Positions 1 through 11,485 of a DNA stretch of 64,000 bases are shown in pieces. The stretch is from Trileptium ribeirensis. Lineage: Eukaryota > Nematoda > Enoplea > Enoplida > Thoracostomopsidae. Each line of letters begins with the position of its first letter. The stretch's first letter is position 1. Made by a program: the position numbers and the translations under genes. The stretch covers positions 38,283 to 102,282 of the forward strand of contig JASANE010028170.1 of assembly GCA_030248225.1 (NCBI GenBank). The letters run 5' to 3'. The notes beneath the pieces are model-generated. The model was not told the DNA's origin, ran no database searches, and saw only the letters and a program-made list of their open reading frames with translations.

Positions 1-244
1 GACAAGCGGAGAAATATACTACGTGTCGGCACTATCTTTACAAAAATTAATATTTTCAAAGTATTTGCTGCAAATTTTACCTCAAAAAAAGTATCAACGG
101 ATCCAGAACATTTTGACGGCAGTGCCTAACATGGACAGTTTTTCTAATCTTAGATAAAATATACTACTCAGCACTGTATTCGCGGCAGAATTTTTCTTTT
201 TAATTTAGCATTTTACTGAGATTTGTATGTAGTATGTTCTAGTC
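1..244. other. Non-coding, nothing recognised
   Basis: AT-rich sequence with no open frame worth reporting and no repeat or RNA signature that I can recognise. Confidence 0.5.
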
Positions 245-390
245 AGGGGCGCAGTACGCCACTCAAAAGTAGGGTGGCGCTACCGGAAAATTGGGGAGGC
301 CATACTATGGCGGCGTCATTTTCTCGAAACGTGAGGAGGGGCTGATCCCCTCCACCTTCCTCCGCCCACGCCGCGTGCTACGCCCCTCTG
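245..390. mobile_element. Possible hAT-like miniature TIR element
   Basis: A GC-rich 146-bp block in AT-rich surroundings. It begins CAGGGGCGCAG and ends with the inverse of CAGAGGGGCGTAG, so the ends form imperfect terminal inverted repeats. Starts of the form CAGGGGCG are common in hAT-type miniature elements. The interior has a short palindrome (GGAGGGG/CCCCTCC). I found no convincing 8-bp target duplication, so the assignment is tentative. Confidence 0.4.
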
Positions 391-2248
391 TCGAATACTT
401 GTAAAAATTATAGCATGACAAATAAAATTTCACGGGGCGTTAAATGATACACAAGCATTACTTGGCAAATGTTTTATACTGATTGATCAAATCCAAAGTA
501 GAAAAAATAATACAACTTTAATTTAGCTGGTTCTGGAATACCACGAAACACTGAACCGTCGAACCTGACATTCAAGCCCACACATATGTACGTTGAATAT
601 GAAGTATTGCTGTCATTATACGCCGGCCTGGTTTGTGATGTATATATTTTGTTTGATGTTTACCACTTCAAAATTTGATGTAAAACATGTAAAACATATT
701 GGAACCTTGTTTTCCAAGAACTGAACACTCGGTTTATTAGTAACAAAATATATATCACAGCAATTAAATTCCCGGATAAAAGTCATGTACAATCAATGCC
801 AATGCGTTGATTATACGTCATAGATGTCAATAGAACGGGTGGTGGGTGGAGGTTTACCCTGTAAGGGTCGAATAACCTCAAGTCAAATCTACCCTCTGAA
901 GGCTCTGTCCGCCCCATGACTTACACCTCCACCCCCTCCATCACAGGATCCTCCGAGACCATCTACTCCTCTAAGCCGGCGGATCTTAGACACCAATGAT
1001 ATACGTTGACAGGCGAAGCAGTGTAAACAAACAGTGTAACCTTCGTATTAACAATGAACCGCGGTCGCTGCCATGTCTAATAAAATTTTTAATCATTATC
1101 GAGAGGACAGATTATATCTAACACAAACTAAACGTCTAACAACACCTGTTAAGTGCCGAATAGTTGACATCATTGGATTGAGATCATTCCAAGGATATTT
1201 TATATGAAAATTTGCATTTCAGGGGTAGGGTTAACATGTTTTATAAATACCCACAAGTTATTCAGCCAAACCCAAACTATCTAGCATCACAGTCATAATC
1301 TAGATCGCGCAAGCAAAATATTAGTGTTAGCATAGTAAAACCAAATTAGTCTTCGTATATTGTTTATATATTGTTTTTTGAGGTATTCTTATGATCGTAT
1401 GGCATGCAAACTGTAGAAACATTATGATTTCCAAACTACCGTTGGACTTTTAGTGCTCTAAATTCGATAAATACAGCCATTTTTGTATGAAACTCACAGC
1501 TTTTCAGAAAAGAAGGATAGAACATTACATTATTTTGCCGCATAGATATAATTTGTGCCTTTAACAATTTTGGCTATGTCCAAGCTGAAGCTTGCGTCAT
1601 CGACAGTCCAAACGGATTTCTGTTCTTTTATGAATTATCTTTTATGAGTGTTAATGTATATTGGCAATTTATTACATAACTAGTAAAGATCTGTAATTCT
1701 GGATTTGGTTTTGCAGTTTGCTTATTTTTTCAGCTATCATTAAAGTTGAGTTTTAACGGTAGTTGGAATATGCCGACCGAGGCGCTTAATGTTAAATGAC
1801 GTATTTTTCATTTAGGCTTCGTAATAGGTACTAGATGACAAACAGGTATGAAACGCAGCCGACTGAAAAGTTGGGCCAGCGTGTGGTTCGAACCTGCCTG
1901 ACTCCGTCGTTAGAATTTGAAAAATTGCAGGATACACTCCGTCCATAACGCTTACAGAGCACATCATAATCAAAGGTGAAAACAGTGTCAGAACCTGACA
2001 GCTGTTGCAATAATGGTCCATTTTCCAAAAAATAAAAGCTTGGATTGCAGTTTTAAATAAAACAAAACTTTATGCTTTTTACGGATGTTTACGTAACCAG
2101 TTATTTTGCACCAAAATTCCTACACAAAAAAGTGTAAGCAAGTCTTCATTGAAGTCGTGAAACTGACAACAACATTCTTTCAAGCCTTGTTCTGCACATG
2201 ATCATAAGCACTGATGCAGCTAAATATTGCGCCAAGAGTAGAAAGCTA
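391..2248. other. Non-coding, no gene seen
   Basis: AT-rich intergenic sequence. A pyrimidine-rich, GC-richer patch lies at about 830-975. A GGTTCGAACC string at about 1887 resembles a tRNA B box, but no matching A box or cloverleaf is visible, so no tRNA or SINE is called. The short open frames on both strands show no recognisable protein features. Confidence 0.45.
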
Positions 2249-2805
2249 CACTGTAAAACGTTGAATCAAATTTTGACTATCAAGTCGATCTTCTTTTAAC
2301 CCTAAGCTTGAGTTAACGTTGACTCAATTTGAGTCAGCGTTTGGCTCAATTCTAGTCAAGCTTGACTCAAACTGAATCAAGATTTAACTCAACAGTCGGT
2401 CTTTTTAGCCTTAAGATTGAATTAAACTTTAACTCAATTTGAGTCAGCGTTTGCTCAATTCTAGTCAAGTTTGAGTCAAACTGAATCAAGATTTAACTCA
2501 ATAGTCGGTCTTTTTAGCCTTAAGCTTGAATTATACTTTAGCTCAATTTGAGTTAACGTTTGGCTCAGTTCTGGTCAACTTTGACTCAAATTGAATCAAG
2601 ATTTAACTTAATTAGTCGGTCATTTTAGCCTTAAGCTTGAATTAAACTTTAACTCAATTTGAGTCAGCGTTTGAGTCAATTTGATTCAAGTTTGACTCAA
2701 ACTATTAGTCAAAACTTAACATAATTTGAGTAAAAGTTTAACATAAGGTTAGAGTTAAAAAAGACCTACTCAATACTCAAAATTTGACCCAATGTTTCTG
2801 CAGTG
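2249..2805. mobile_element. TA-flanked miniature TIR element with internal minisatellite
   Basis: The 557-bp block starts CACTGTAAAAC and ends GTTTCTGCAGTG, with TA immediately outside on both sides. The inverted ends stay similar for about 35 bp, through TCAAATTTTGA. TIRs beginning CACTG next to a TA duplication fit a Tc1/mariner-type non-autonomous element. Nearly the whole interior is a tandem array, annotated separately. There is no coding capacity. The family is inferred from the ends only. Confidence 0.65.
2287..2770. repeat. Minisatellite of ~109-111 bp units inside the TIR element
   Basis: The AGTCGGTCTTTTTAGCC landmark recurs at 2394, 2503 and 2614, with a diverged version near 2283. 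The last unit is rearranged. Each unit is full of TTGACTCAA/TTGAGTCAA-like words, so it is rich in short inverted repeats. The array fills the interior of the miniature element and does not extend beyond its TIRs. Confidence 0.75.
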
Positions 2806-2807
2806 TA

Positions 2808-5363
2808 ATCACAAAGAAAATGGCGTTGCTCAGTTGAATAATTTTCATTAAATGAAAGTAACAGATGTTTTGTTTTCCTAAGGCAAAAACATGTGGTCTA
2901 AGCGGGAAGCCCATAAATAAAATCGCCGTGTTTCGCAGTTTCTGAGATTTTTTGCTTTTTTGAATTAGAATAGCGTAAAATTTCGTGTACAGTAAGTTTG
3001 AGGGCGGTCTTTACTGAAATCGTTAAAACTATATTTGTTTTATTGCAACTAATTGTGGTCTGAAGAAGCTCGTTTATTAAGTGGGTCATTTTCATGCACC
3101 AAGTTATTTTCTCTAATGCGTACGTCATCAACAGTTTCTGGGCTTTCACAGTACAAAAGTGCAAAATTTTCTAAAATTGTCTAGGCGTTAGTCCGACAAA
3201 ATTTAAAAGTTGTGCGTATTTCAGGAGTTTTAAAATGCCGAATTTTGGCATGATTCTGTAGGCAGCAACCTCAATATGCTGGGTCCCTCCATTTTCATTT
3301 CTGAAAACACAAATTTGGTATCCATAAAAGAAATCTCTATATAAAACTTTTTTTAGATTTAACTTCTCTACATTTATCACTTTTCCTCACGACGAATATA
3401 GTAATAATTTAAAGTTGCCACTTTGTGGCTCGAAATATATTTTTTGTCTAAATATTATCGAATGGTTAAAAAAATTTACGTAATACATATTTGCTGGACA
3501 ACTGGATTTTCGTGCTAGTGGCTGGCAGCCCATGATGCTTGCTGTATTAACAATTTGTGGTAGGCCGTGTCAGATTCATGCCTTCTCCTAAATATTTTGG
3601 CACCACACCGTACACTTGCTCGCCCCCTACTCGTGGACCGTCACGCTCTGTTCGCCTCTCTGGTTCGCACAAGCACACTTGAACGGTAGCTCAGCGGACG
3701 CAATATAGGTTCGCATACAATATTGTCATTGAAATGCGTGGTTACATTTTAAACAACTTAAAATTCATAAAATGACAAAACAATTCCAAAATTGATTAAG
3801 CAAATATAAAGCAAAATTTCGTGAACCGTTGTTGAGCCAATTCAATAAATGAATGCAATAAATTTGAGTTGCAGCGTTGTCCAGGAGTTTTCTGTAGCTT
3901 TGGCCCAAATGTCCGGGTACCAGTAATTTGTTTTTGACCCGGACACTTATTCTGAAAACTTCCAAGTCTGCCATATAAATTAGTATTAACTTTGTTTCTG
4001 GTTCAAGTCTTTACGAAATTGTGCCCGCCTGTAGACTGAAGTTCCTTTTAAAACCATATCTTGTAAAACTCAAAAAGTAGTTACAATAACACAGTAATCA
4101 GAATTTTGGGCTCTTCGCATAAATCCCGTAAACCCGACGTTCTCGAAAATTACGACACTTTATATTCAGAAATACGAAGTTCCTGTACGCGAACTCCGCT
4201 CCAGTGCATTAGGTAAGATAACAGCATTTATAAAGCAAAGACCAACTAAGTTTACTAGCCGACTACCCAACCGACCGACAGACCGAATGACTAACCACGT
4301 TTTGTAATATTTTGGCGTGTGATAGTTAAGTTGAACGTTAATAAATGACTATAGTTGGATCTATAAAACAGCATCTCCCTGAGTCTGCTTTTAAATCTTG
4401 ATGATTTCGCGATAATATTTGCATAATTATTACATTTTTGCATTATTTACATAATTATGAACTATAGCGAGAGTATTTTATAGCAAGAGATTCGTAACAA
4501 TTAGTAAGCTGTCCTGTAGTAGAAATAGGTCCTGCACCTAATAATACGGCAGACTGTAGTCGACTCCAAATTGTGAATTTCCTGTCGCCGAATAATCTAT
4601 AACCTGATGAAAAATTAGACGCTGAATTGCTATTATAGCAATTCACATTGATATTTTGACACAAAGATTTTGGCCGAGAAAAAATTAAGGACTTAATAAC
4701 TAAAAATTAAAACTACAAAACATTTACACCCAAAAGTGCAGTAATAATCATGAAGAACAGCACTTTTTTTAGGAAAGCTTATAGTTAAAATCTGTTTAAC
4801 CATCCAGTTGACAGAAAAACATCAATTTATCTTAAAAAATTTTATAGCTGTTGTTTGCTTATCAACGACCAATACTTTACATGTGCGCTTACGGCTGCTT
4901 GTAGTCACTGCTTTCTATCTTAATTTCATGACGCGGTGATGCCATTTTGTTGACTGTTTAAAGGTGAACCTATAATGTCAAGAGTACATTGTAAAATTTT
5001 GTAGAATAGCTTGACAGTCAGTTCTACTCCTCTACTTTAAGTTATCATGGTTTGATCGTTGTTCAGCCTGCTCCTCAAGGTTTGCTTGGGGCTGCCCACC
5101 AATGGAATCTAAATAGCAACAACTATCAGGTCGCCCACATTAACCATTGAGATTAAAGCGAGAGCAAGAACCGCCAGTGGTTACTCTTCCTGTTATAATC
5201 TCATTGGTTATCGGAGACCTAATACTTGGTACCCGCTCCCCTATTAAACCTTGGAGATGTACCCGACACCCTCCCACCGCCACCCCTGAGCGTTGCGGAG
5301 TACCCTCTTATAATCATTGTGGACGTTGGCTCACCAAAGAGCAAATCATCGAATAAGGTAAAG
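2808..5363. other. Non-coding, no gene seen
   Basis: AT-rich sequence. Short minus-strand open frames (2898-3164, 3171-3380, 3765-3974, 4455-4664) have no recognisable domain and a composition expected of chance frames. No RNA gene or clear TIR pair was found. Confidence 0.45.
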
Positions 5364-6329
5364 GGATTAATTCAACTTCCCATAGAATATCTTTTCAAGT
5401 TGCCCCCCCAGAATATCTTTTCAATTTTCGCCCCACAATATCTCAGTGGGTTTAAAGTAATAAGGATTACAATAAAGGGAAGGACAACTAGTGCCGGAGT
5501 ACAAGAAAGTGAAGGACAACTACGTCTGGAAGTGCCATAACAAAGGCTGTTCTCACACGAAAAGGACCCTGTCTATTCGTGATGGCTCGTTCTTCAAACG
5601 TTCGCACATCGCTTTTCAAACATGGGTCCAGTTACTGTACCCGTGGGCCGAGGGCGAATACCAAAATACCTCTGAGCGACTGGGTGGTGTGTCGAAGCAA
5701 TCCCTGGTCAAGTCGACGTCTATAACCTCTTCCGAGAAGTTTGCACGCAGCATTTTCAGCGACATCCTATACAGCTGGGGGGCCTGGTACCGTCCCGCAG
5801 ATAGACTAACGTCAGTTTGCGCACAAGGTCAAACACCACCGTGGTCGTAGTCTTCAGCATGATGTCTGGGTGTTTGGCGTCGTGGATACTAGCAGCACAC
5901 TGGCTGTGGGGTACATGGAGGTGGTCGAGAGGCGAGACGCGGCAACGCCGCTTCCTATTGTCCAAGCGGTTATTCGTCCAATGTCAGTCGTGCACAGCGA
6001 CCAGTGGGCGGCGTATAACATCATCAATTGCAATCTTCAACACCGCTACCAGCAAAATGAGTTCCAATTGCTGTGCAATCATATCGCGGTACAGTTCCCT
6101 TTGATTTAACTGTTTCATATCCTAACAGCCCTCTCCAGGTCTAACCAGGGGCGGCCCTATGACGATCGAGAAGTCTGGCACTGCTGGCTGGAGATCATCC
6201 CCGTGGACCATTGCAGACCTAAGGTTAAGGGTGGAACGCTTAAATTTATAAAATTCCCCAATTCAAGTTCCCCCTATAGTGCTCTTTTCAAGTTCCCCCT
6301 CTGTTATAGGGAAAAACTTGAATTGATCC
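5364..6329 (+). mobile_element. Degraded Merlin-type DNA transposon
   Basis: A broken IS1595/ISXO2-like transposase lies between two candidate inverted ends. The left reads GGATTAATTCAACTTCCCAT; the reverse complement of the right reads GGATCAATTCAAGTTTTTCC. Next to each end are copies of a TTTTCAAGTT-C-run motif (about 5390-5450 and 6255-6300). Merlin elements are the eukaryotic relatives of IS1595/IS1016. At about 970 bp this copy is short for an autonomous member, which fits internal loss. A target duplication is not clear. Confidence 0.55.
5482..6109 (+). pseudogene. Merlin/IS1595-like DDE transposase, broken
   Basis: The first frame (5491-5850) has a zinc-ribbon tail (C-x4-C-x3-KRTLSIRDGSFF) and a helix region with FxTWVQLLYPWAEG and LGGVSKQSLV. 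This order is typical of the DDE_Tnp_IS1595 family. A second frame (5870-6109) has WVFGVVDT and VVHSDQWAAY, the block carrying the second catalytic Asp. The first catalytic Asp block (GxVxxID-like, about 5795) is only readable after a frame change. The third acidic block, expected after a VNH-type motif, is not found. At least two frameshifts and a 3' loss make this a non-functional relic. The family call is from motif memory. Confidence 0.7.
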
Positions 6330-6720
6330 AAAGAAAGTACATGAGTCTGACCTTTACAGTCTGACACTTTTCCTCGAAAATTATTTTACAATGAACATTT
6401 CACAATATTGACTAAACATTGTTATAGAATCGTGCACAATGACTATTGAGTAAAACTAAACGTCAACGCAGAGCAACGAGAATTGAGTGCGACCATGTCA
6501 ACACAAAACAGAACACCCACACATTACCACACTTTAGACTGCTGAAGTTTTAATTTCCTATAAAACGGAAGGCTTGGAAAAAAATTATATCAATCATGTG
6601 CATTGCAAGCGGTCAAAGCTTGTACTAAGCTTGACTTTGACCTAAGCTTGTAGTAACTTTGACAAAAGCAGTCAAAATTGTACTAAATTACAGTGAAACA
6701 ATTAGGCAATGTCCAATTTA
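6330..6720. other. Non-coding, nothing recognised
   Basis: AT-rich spacer between the Merlin relic and the palindromic element. It contains a few short AAGCTTG repeats (about 6605-6650) but no gene. Confidence 0.45.
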
Positions 6721-7300
6721 GTTCTTTTCCATTATCCCCCCCCCAGCCGGCGTTTGCTCAAAGATGGTCAGATTCTAGAAATTTTGATATTTTTGTGATC
6801 CTCGAGAGTTCCCCTGATCATTTCTACCAAAAAATCTAATTTTTAAAATTTTAGATTTTTGGGTCCCTTGGGAACATAAAAAATTATTTCTTAAAAATCG
6901 AATTTTTACACACCATTGGACGCGTCTTGACGAGCTGACTCGAATGGTGTTATTTTTAGTGGGACAGGATCCTAAGTTATTGCCAAAAACTGTTCAAATC
7001 CCGAGCCTCTCAACCTTCGAGAGTTTTTGGCAATAACTTAGGGTCTGGTTATCGAATCGCGTTAACTATGACACCATTCGTCTCAGCTCGTCAAAACGCG
7101 TCCAATGGTGGGTAAAAATTCAATTTTTAAGAAAAAAATTTTTTGGGTTCCCAAAGGACCCAAATAATCAAAAATTTTGAAAAATTCGATTTTTGGTTGA
7201 AATGGTCAGGGGAGGTCTCGAGGATCACAAAAATAGCAAAATTTCTAGAATCTGACCATTTTTGGGCAAACGCGGGACGGGGGATAATGGAAAAGAACCT
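6721..7300. mobile_element. 580-bp near-perfect palindromic (foldback) element
   Basis: Both halves are inverted copies nearly to the centre at about 7010. The ends are GTTCTTTTCCATTATCCCCC and its complement at 7276-7298. Matching internal landmarks include the ACGCGTC/GACGCGT blocks and the TTATTGCCAAAAAC arms at about 6978 and 7025. CCAATTTA lies directly left and CCAATTTT directly right, an 8-bp target duplication with one mismatch. Long inverted arms with a duplication of this size fit hAT- or Mutator-type non-autonomous elements. No coding capacity. Confidence 0.75.
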
Positions 7301-7308
7301 CCAATTTT

Positions 7309-10300
7309 ACCCTTTATAGTGCCATTTTACCCTATAAGATGGCATAGTATTCAAACTGTAATAAAACATGGTATTATTACAAGTTGGCACAAATTTCTGT
7401 AAACTACTCATTTGTTCGACGAGAGGACTTGAGTGTAATTTCTAATACTCATGATATATTTGGTGAGTTTGCTATTAAATTTACATAATTATATTGCATT
7501 TCGCTCAAAATGGAATACGATTTAACTCAATATTTTAACGCTGCGCAAACAAAGAAAACATCGCAAGTTCGTTTAAAACTGCAAAGAATAAACAATAAGC
7601 ACACAAAAGCCTAGTTTTATTCTAGTTTTGAAATGTTAATAATAGAGACCGTTTATATATTAACAAACAGTATGTCTCGAATGTAAAATATACTATAAGC
7701 GTTCTATTTTCATCGGTCCATAGCATACATTTCAAATATAGCCGCAGCAACTATCAGAACAGCAGCTCCTATAGTAATACACAAGGCGTATAATATATAC
7801 TCAGAACAGAAGCTTAAATATATACATAGAGTCAGCCGTCAGACTTGAAACGTGCGGAACTATTAAAGGTGCAACAGTGCTAATGGTAGCAGCAGATATA
7901 GATGTGAGCTGTCCAGAAGATATGGTAGGTATATTTTAGTATGTAGCAGGCTCTACAGAAAAAGTAAGACTGCGCTATCTGTATGCAAGAAATCACGCTG
8001 TATAACAGCCGAATGAGACAGATCTCTGAAGCAAAGTTGGCTGTCTAAACGCGGATTTCGGTCGTAGCTAATTTATGTTTTCGAAAATCTAATGTATAAA
8101 AAGCAGTGTAAAAATGTTCGCAGTTCTTGCAAAATGTACTTAAAGTAACATGAAGTGTTTTGAGATATAAAAAATTATTTTTAGACCGATGTTTCAACAC
8201 GAAACATGCATGGTTGAAGCCAACATGCAAGGTTGAAACATGCAAGGTTTTATTCTTAATATAACTAACACCACAACACATTTAATAATAAGCCAAACAC
8301 AATGTACAGAACATGACACAATCCGCATACATATATGCATTATTATTATACCAGCTATTCTGTTTTCAACATTTAATAGTTGCGCAAAGAAAAATTTTAA
8401 CAGCCTTGTGTGCCACAGAAATTTATAGCAGGTCCACTATTGCAGGAGCGTCACCTGTTTTGAAAAGCCGTTCAATGTGAACGTCTGAGACAAACAAAAT
8501 TGTACTACTTTGCAGTGTGAGGGTCATATTGTCGGAACAACATAAGTGTTGCTGCAACTGAGTACACTAAATGTTACATAGTTTTTGAAGTATGACGTCT
8601 CATGTACAGTCTGAAAAAAAGTCGAAAACCGTGTCACAGCCTTTTACGCCCGTGGTAAAAAGGTGACGATCTGACATAAATCAGTTATGCGTTTTGATAT
8701 AACCCAACATTGTTTATAGTATATTCTGTAACTTATGATTACTTATCTAATCACGTATAACATATTAGCTCAGTGTGGCGTGTTCGCATAAAACGTTTCA
8801 GGCATTTCTTGGCCTATTGGACGCTCTTGACCTAGGTCGAAAGTGTTGAAGCTCCGTCGGCTTCAGAGGGTAGACTCAGTAGACTGCCAGCTGGTGAGGT
8901 CTTGGGGGGTAGGGGCAGGGTGCGAAGCCATCGGGGGGCATGGTACATATGCCTTAGTGGGTCTGACCCATAGGCTCGGTTACACCCCTACGCTCTATCG
9001 ACGCCTATAATCTGGATGCACAAAGCTTGGATTAAATTCGATCTTTAGTTGAATAAGAAAAAAACAAGACTATGTTATCAGCAATGTGTATCATACCGAA
9101 CGTCCATATCAGCGATGCTGTAAGCAATCACTATGTGTTTAAGCAAATGAATTCTAATATTAGCCTAAACCTACACAAATTTCACTTTTATTATTTGAGA
9201 AATTATCGATGACTTCGTTTAAAACTAGGAGCGTTTTCTGCTCGAGGCTGTAAACAAATGTCGTTGAAATACAATTAAAATATTCATTAACCTGAAATAC
9301 CAAAAAATATTAATTTAATTTTAGAAATATGATCTAGAAACCTGGATATTGATGTTTTAACCAATATATTTCTAAAATTTTATATTAACTTTTTGACGTG
9401 TACGTGGACAAATTTTTTCAAAAATTTCTAAAGTTTCATGTAGCTGGATTCTCATTGTATATTTGCGAATAATTACGTAAAAATTCATTGTTTACATAAA
9501 AATCGAATGGACATTTTCTGCTGTACGTAAGTTCCATAAACAAATGCTGCTGAAATTGATAGGTGCTATATAATGTTTCATTTTAACAGCTAAAGCATCA
9601 AAACATTAAAATAAGTGAAATTTAGCTCATATCGAGGCAGTCATAGCTTTTATGCCAAGCTTCAGTCTGATAATATTGTTAATCCACTTGCACATGTTAA
9701 TTGGATGTATTACAGAGTATTAAGTCACTCTGAAAAGGTCCACGAGTGATATTTGCGGTTTGATAAGCCGGGACACATAACCGGACTATAGATCACAAGA
9801 CTGACACTACACCAGAGGGCCCAGTCCACTAGCGTTGAAGCTACGCTATATGGGTTGCCGCGGTGAGTGAGGCATTATAGCACGATACAACATACTCTTA
9901 CAATAAATGTATAAAAAATATTGAAAATTGGAAATCATGTATTGGAATTTCTGAACACAATATTTAACATTATCTACACATTTATAATCTATACTATTTA
10001 TACACAAACCGCCTTGGTCTGCGAATTCTCAACTACCCTTAAAATACCTTAACTTCAATGATAATGGAAGAAAGAAAAAGAAACAAGAAAAATAAGTAAA
10101 ACCAGAAACAGAATTTTCCTATCTAATTTTTAATAATTTGTCATTAAACTAGTCGCCAAATGATTATGATGCAGATACGCACAGAAATTCGTTTGTGCCC
10201 TTGGCGTCGTAAAATTCCAATTTGAACACATCCAAAAGTAATAAAAGGTACAACTATGTAATCATATTTTTGCAGCAAAACAGCATAATGGGTTATGCTT

Positions 10301-10321
10301 CTGTTCTATAAGACTGTGCGT
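7309..10321. other. Non-coding, no gene seen
   Basis: AT-rich intergenic sequence. At 7301-7350 a short TTTTACCC-TATA motif is repeated twice. Around 8204-8252 the words ATGCAAGGTTGAA recur. A GC-richer patch with G-runs lies at 8810-9010. The short frames at 8045-8281 and 8240-8428 show nothing recognisable. Confidence 0.45.
8904..8938 (+). other. Possible G-quadruplex-forming G-runs
   Basis: Four G-runs (G6, G4, G3, G6) separated by 2, 2 and about 12 bases lie in an otherwise AT-rich region. This meets a loose G4 pattern with one long loop. There is no gene context to suggest a function. Confidence 0.35.
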
Positions 10322-10450
10322 TTGGTACAGAAATTGCGTATTTTTCTCAAACTCAGTGCATTAAAGACACAACGGTAGCTGTGAATTTGGTAAAAAAATT
10401 GAGTATTTTTCTCAAACTTAGTGCATTAAAAGACACAGCGGTAGTTGTGA
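10322..10450. repeat. Two-copy tandem duplication, ~65-bp unit
   Basis: A unit beginning TTGGTA and containing TTTTTCTCAAACT and GTGCATTAAA appears at 10322 and again at 10387, with a few substitutions and small indels. A local tandem duplication in non-coding DNA. Confidence 0.75.
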
Positions 10451-11400
10451 ATATATTTTTTAACGATTATGTGCGTTTTTAGTGTTCAATTATGAAACCT
10501 TATATGGCTTACTAGAAAATTAATTTGAAGTGAAGCCTATTGGACCAAACTGTTTCAAGTTTTCCTTTTGGACGTATTTCTGCACAGTATGCCGTACACC
10601 TATACGTTGTGAGCGTTTCCAATACGTTGTTGTTTCACTTTTGATGTTGTGTTGTTTATTCAAAACATTTTCGCTACAAACATGTCTCATAATAGGTATG
10701 ATCTATGTATATATTTATGATAAGCAATACTGGTCGACCGTTTTGGAAATTTTCCTTTCTTGAATCTTAAACCAACTTGGAAAACAATTCCAGCCACAAT
10801 AAAATGGTAAAAAAGCTGTCTTCATCGTACTCTAGCCGACATAAGAACCTATTTTACTTTTATAAAGTAAAATCTAAACAGGTGAACAGTCCAGCAGTAC
10901 GACCTTATTTGCGTTCATTTTACGCCTAAACTCCTAACGCCATGTGAGCCCGGGGTTTAGCATGCAAATCCGTTATAAATTTTGATTCACTTTACAGTTG
11001 GATGTAGAAACTTGCTTTACCACTTTGTCCGACCTGGTTGCACCACTTGTTCGTTGTCGATAAACTCGTGAATAGGAATGTATATACATTATTTAGCAAA
11101 TAACTTTATTTTCCACAAAGTTTAAGACAGTATATATACCTTGATACTGAATCAATCCAAAGAAGTATAGGCTAGATATTTGGAAATTAACTAAAAATTT
11201 CGTCCTAAAACGGGTAAATTTCGTAATTTGAGCAGTTTTAGCGATAAAAATATAACGCGCAATTACAAAAAATGTAATGAAACATTGAAAGTTTAGCAAC
11301 TTTAACAAGACACATTGATACTTTGACAGCTATCCGTTCTTTTCGTAGAGTGCGTTTGGCTGTGTATTGTTATTCGCTTGCGTTGTGAAGAGCGTTAAGG
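10451..11400. other. Non-coding, no gene seen
   Basis: AT-rich sequence. The frames at 10530-10763 (+) and 11093-11308 (-) are short, rich in aromatic residues as expected for AT-rich random frames, and match nothing I know. Confidence 0.45.
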
Positions 11401-11412
11401 ATCCGAGCAACA

Positions 11413-11485
11413 GCGTCGTCTAAGCTCAGTGTTTAGAGAGCGCAACTCTAACACAAATGGCTCGGTTTCGATTCATCGTGCCGGC
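11413..11485 (+). repeat. tRNA-derived fragment with A- and B-box-like sequence
   Basis: AAGCTCAGTGTTTAGAG at about 11422 resembles a pol III A box (tRNA D-arm). GGTTTCGATTC at 11464-11474 resembles a B box (T-loop) with a one-base insertion. The spacing is close to that of a tRNA, but I cannot draw a good anticodon stem or acceptor stem. A tRNA pseudogene or the head of a SINE is more likely than a working tRNA. Confidence 0.4.

Noticed and set aside
1880..1910. tRNA gene from a GGTTCGAACC B-box-like word
   Set aside because: No A box at the right distance and no cloverleaf can be drawn.
2283..2770. CRISPR-like array
   Set aside because: Units are full-length tandem repeats with no unique spacers, in a eukaryotic transposon.
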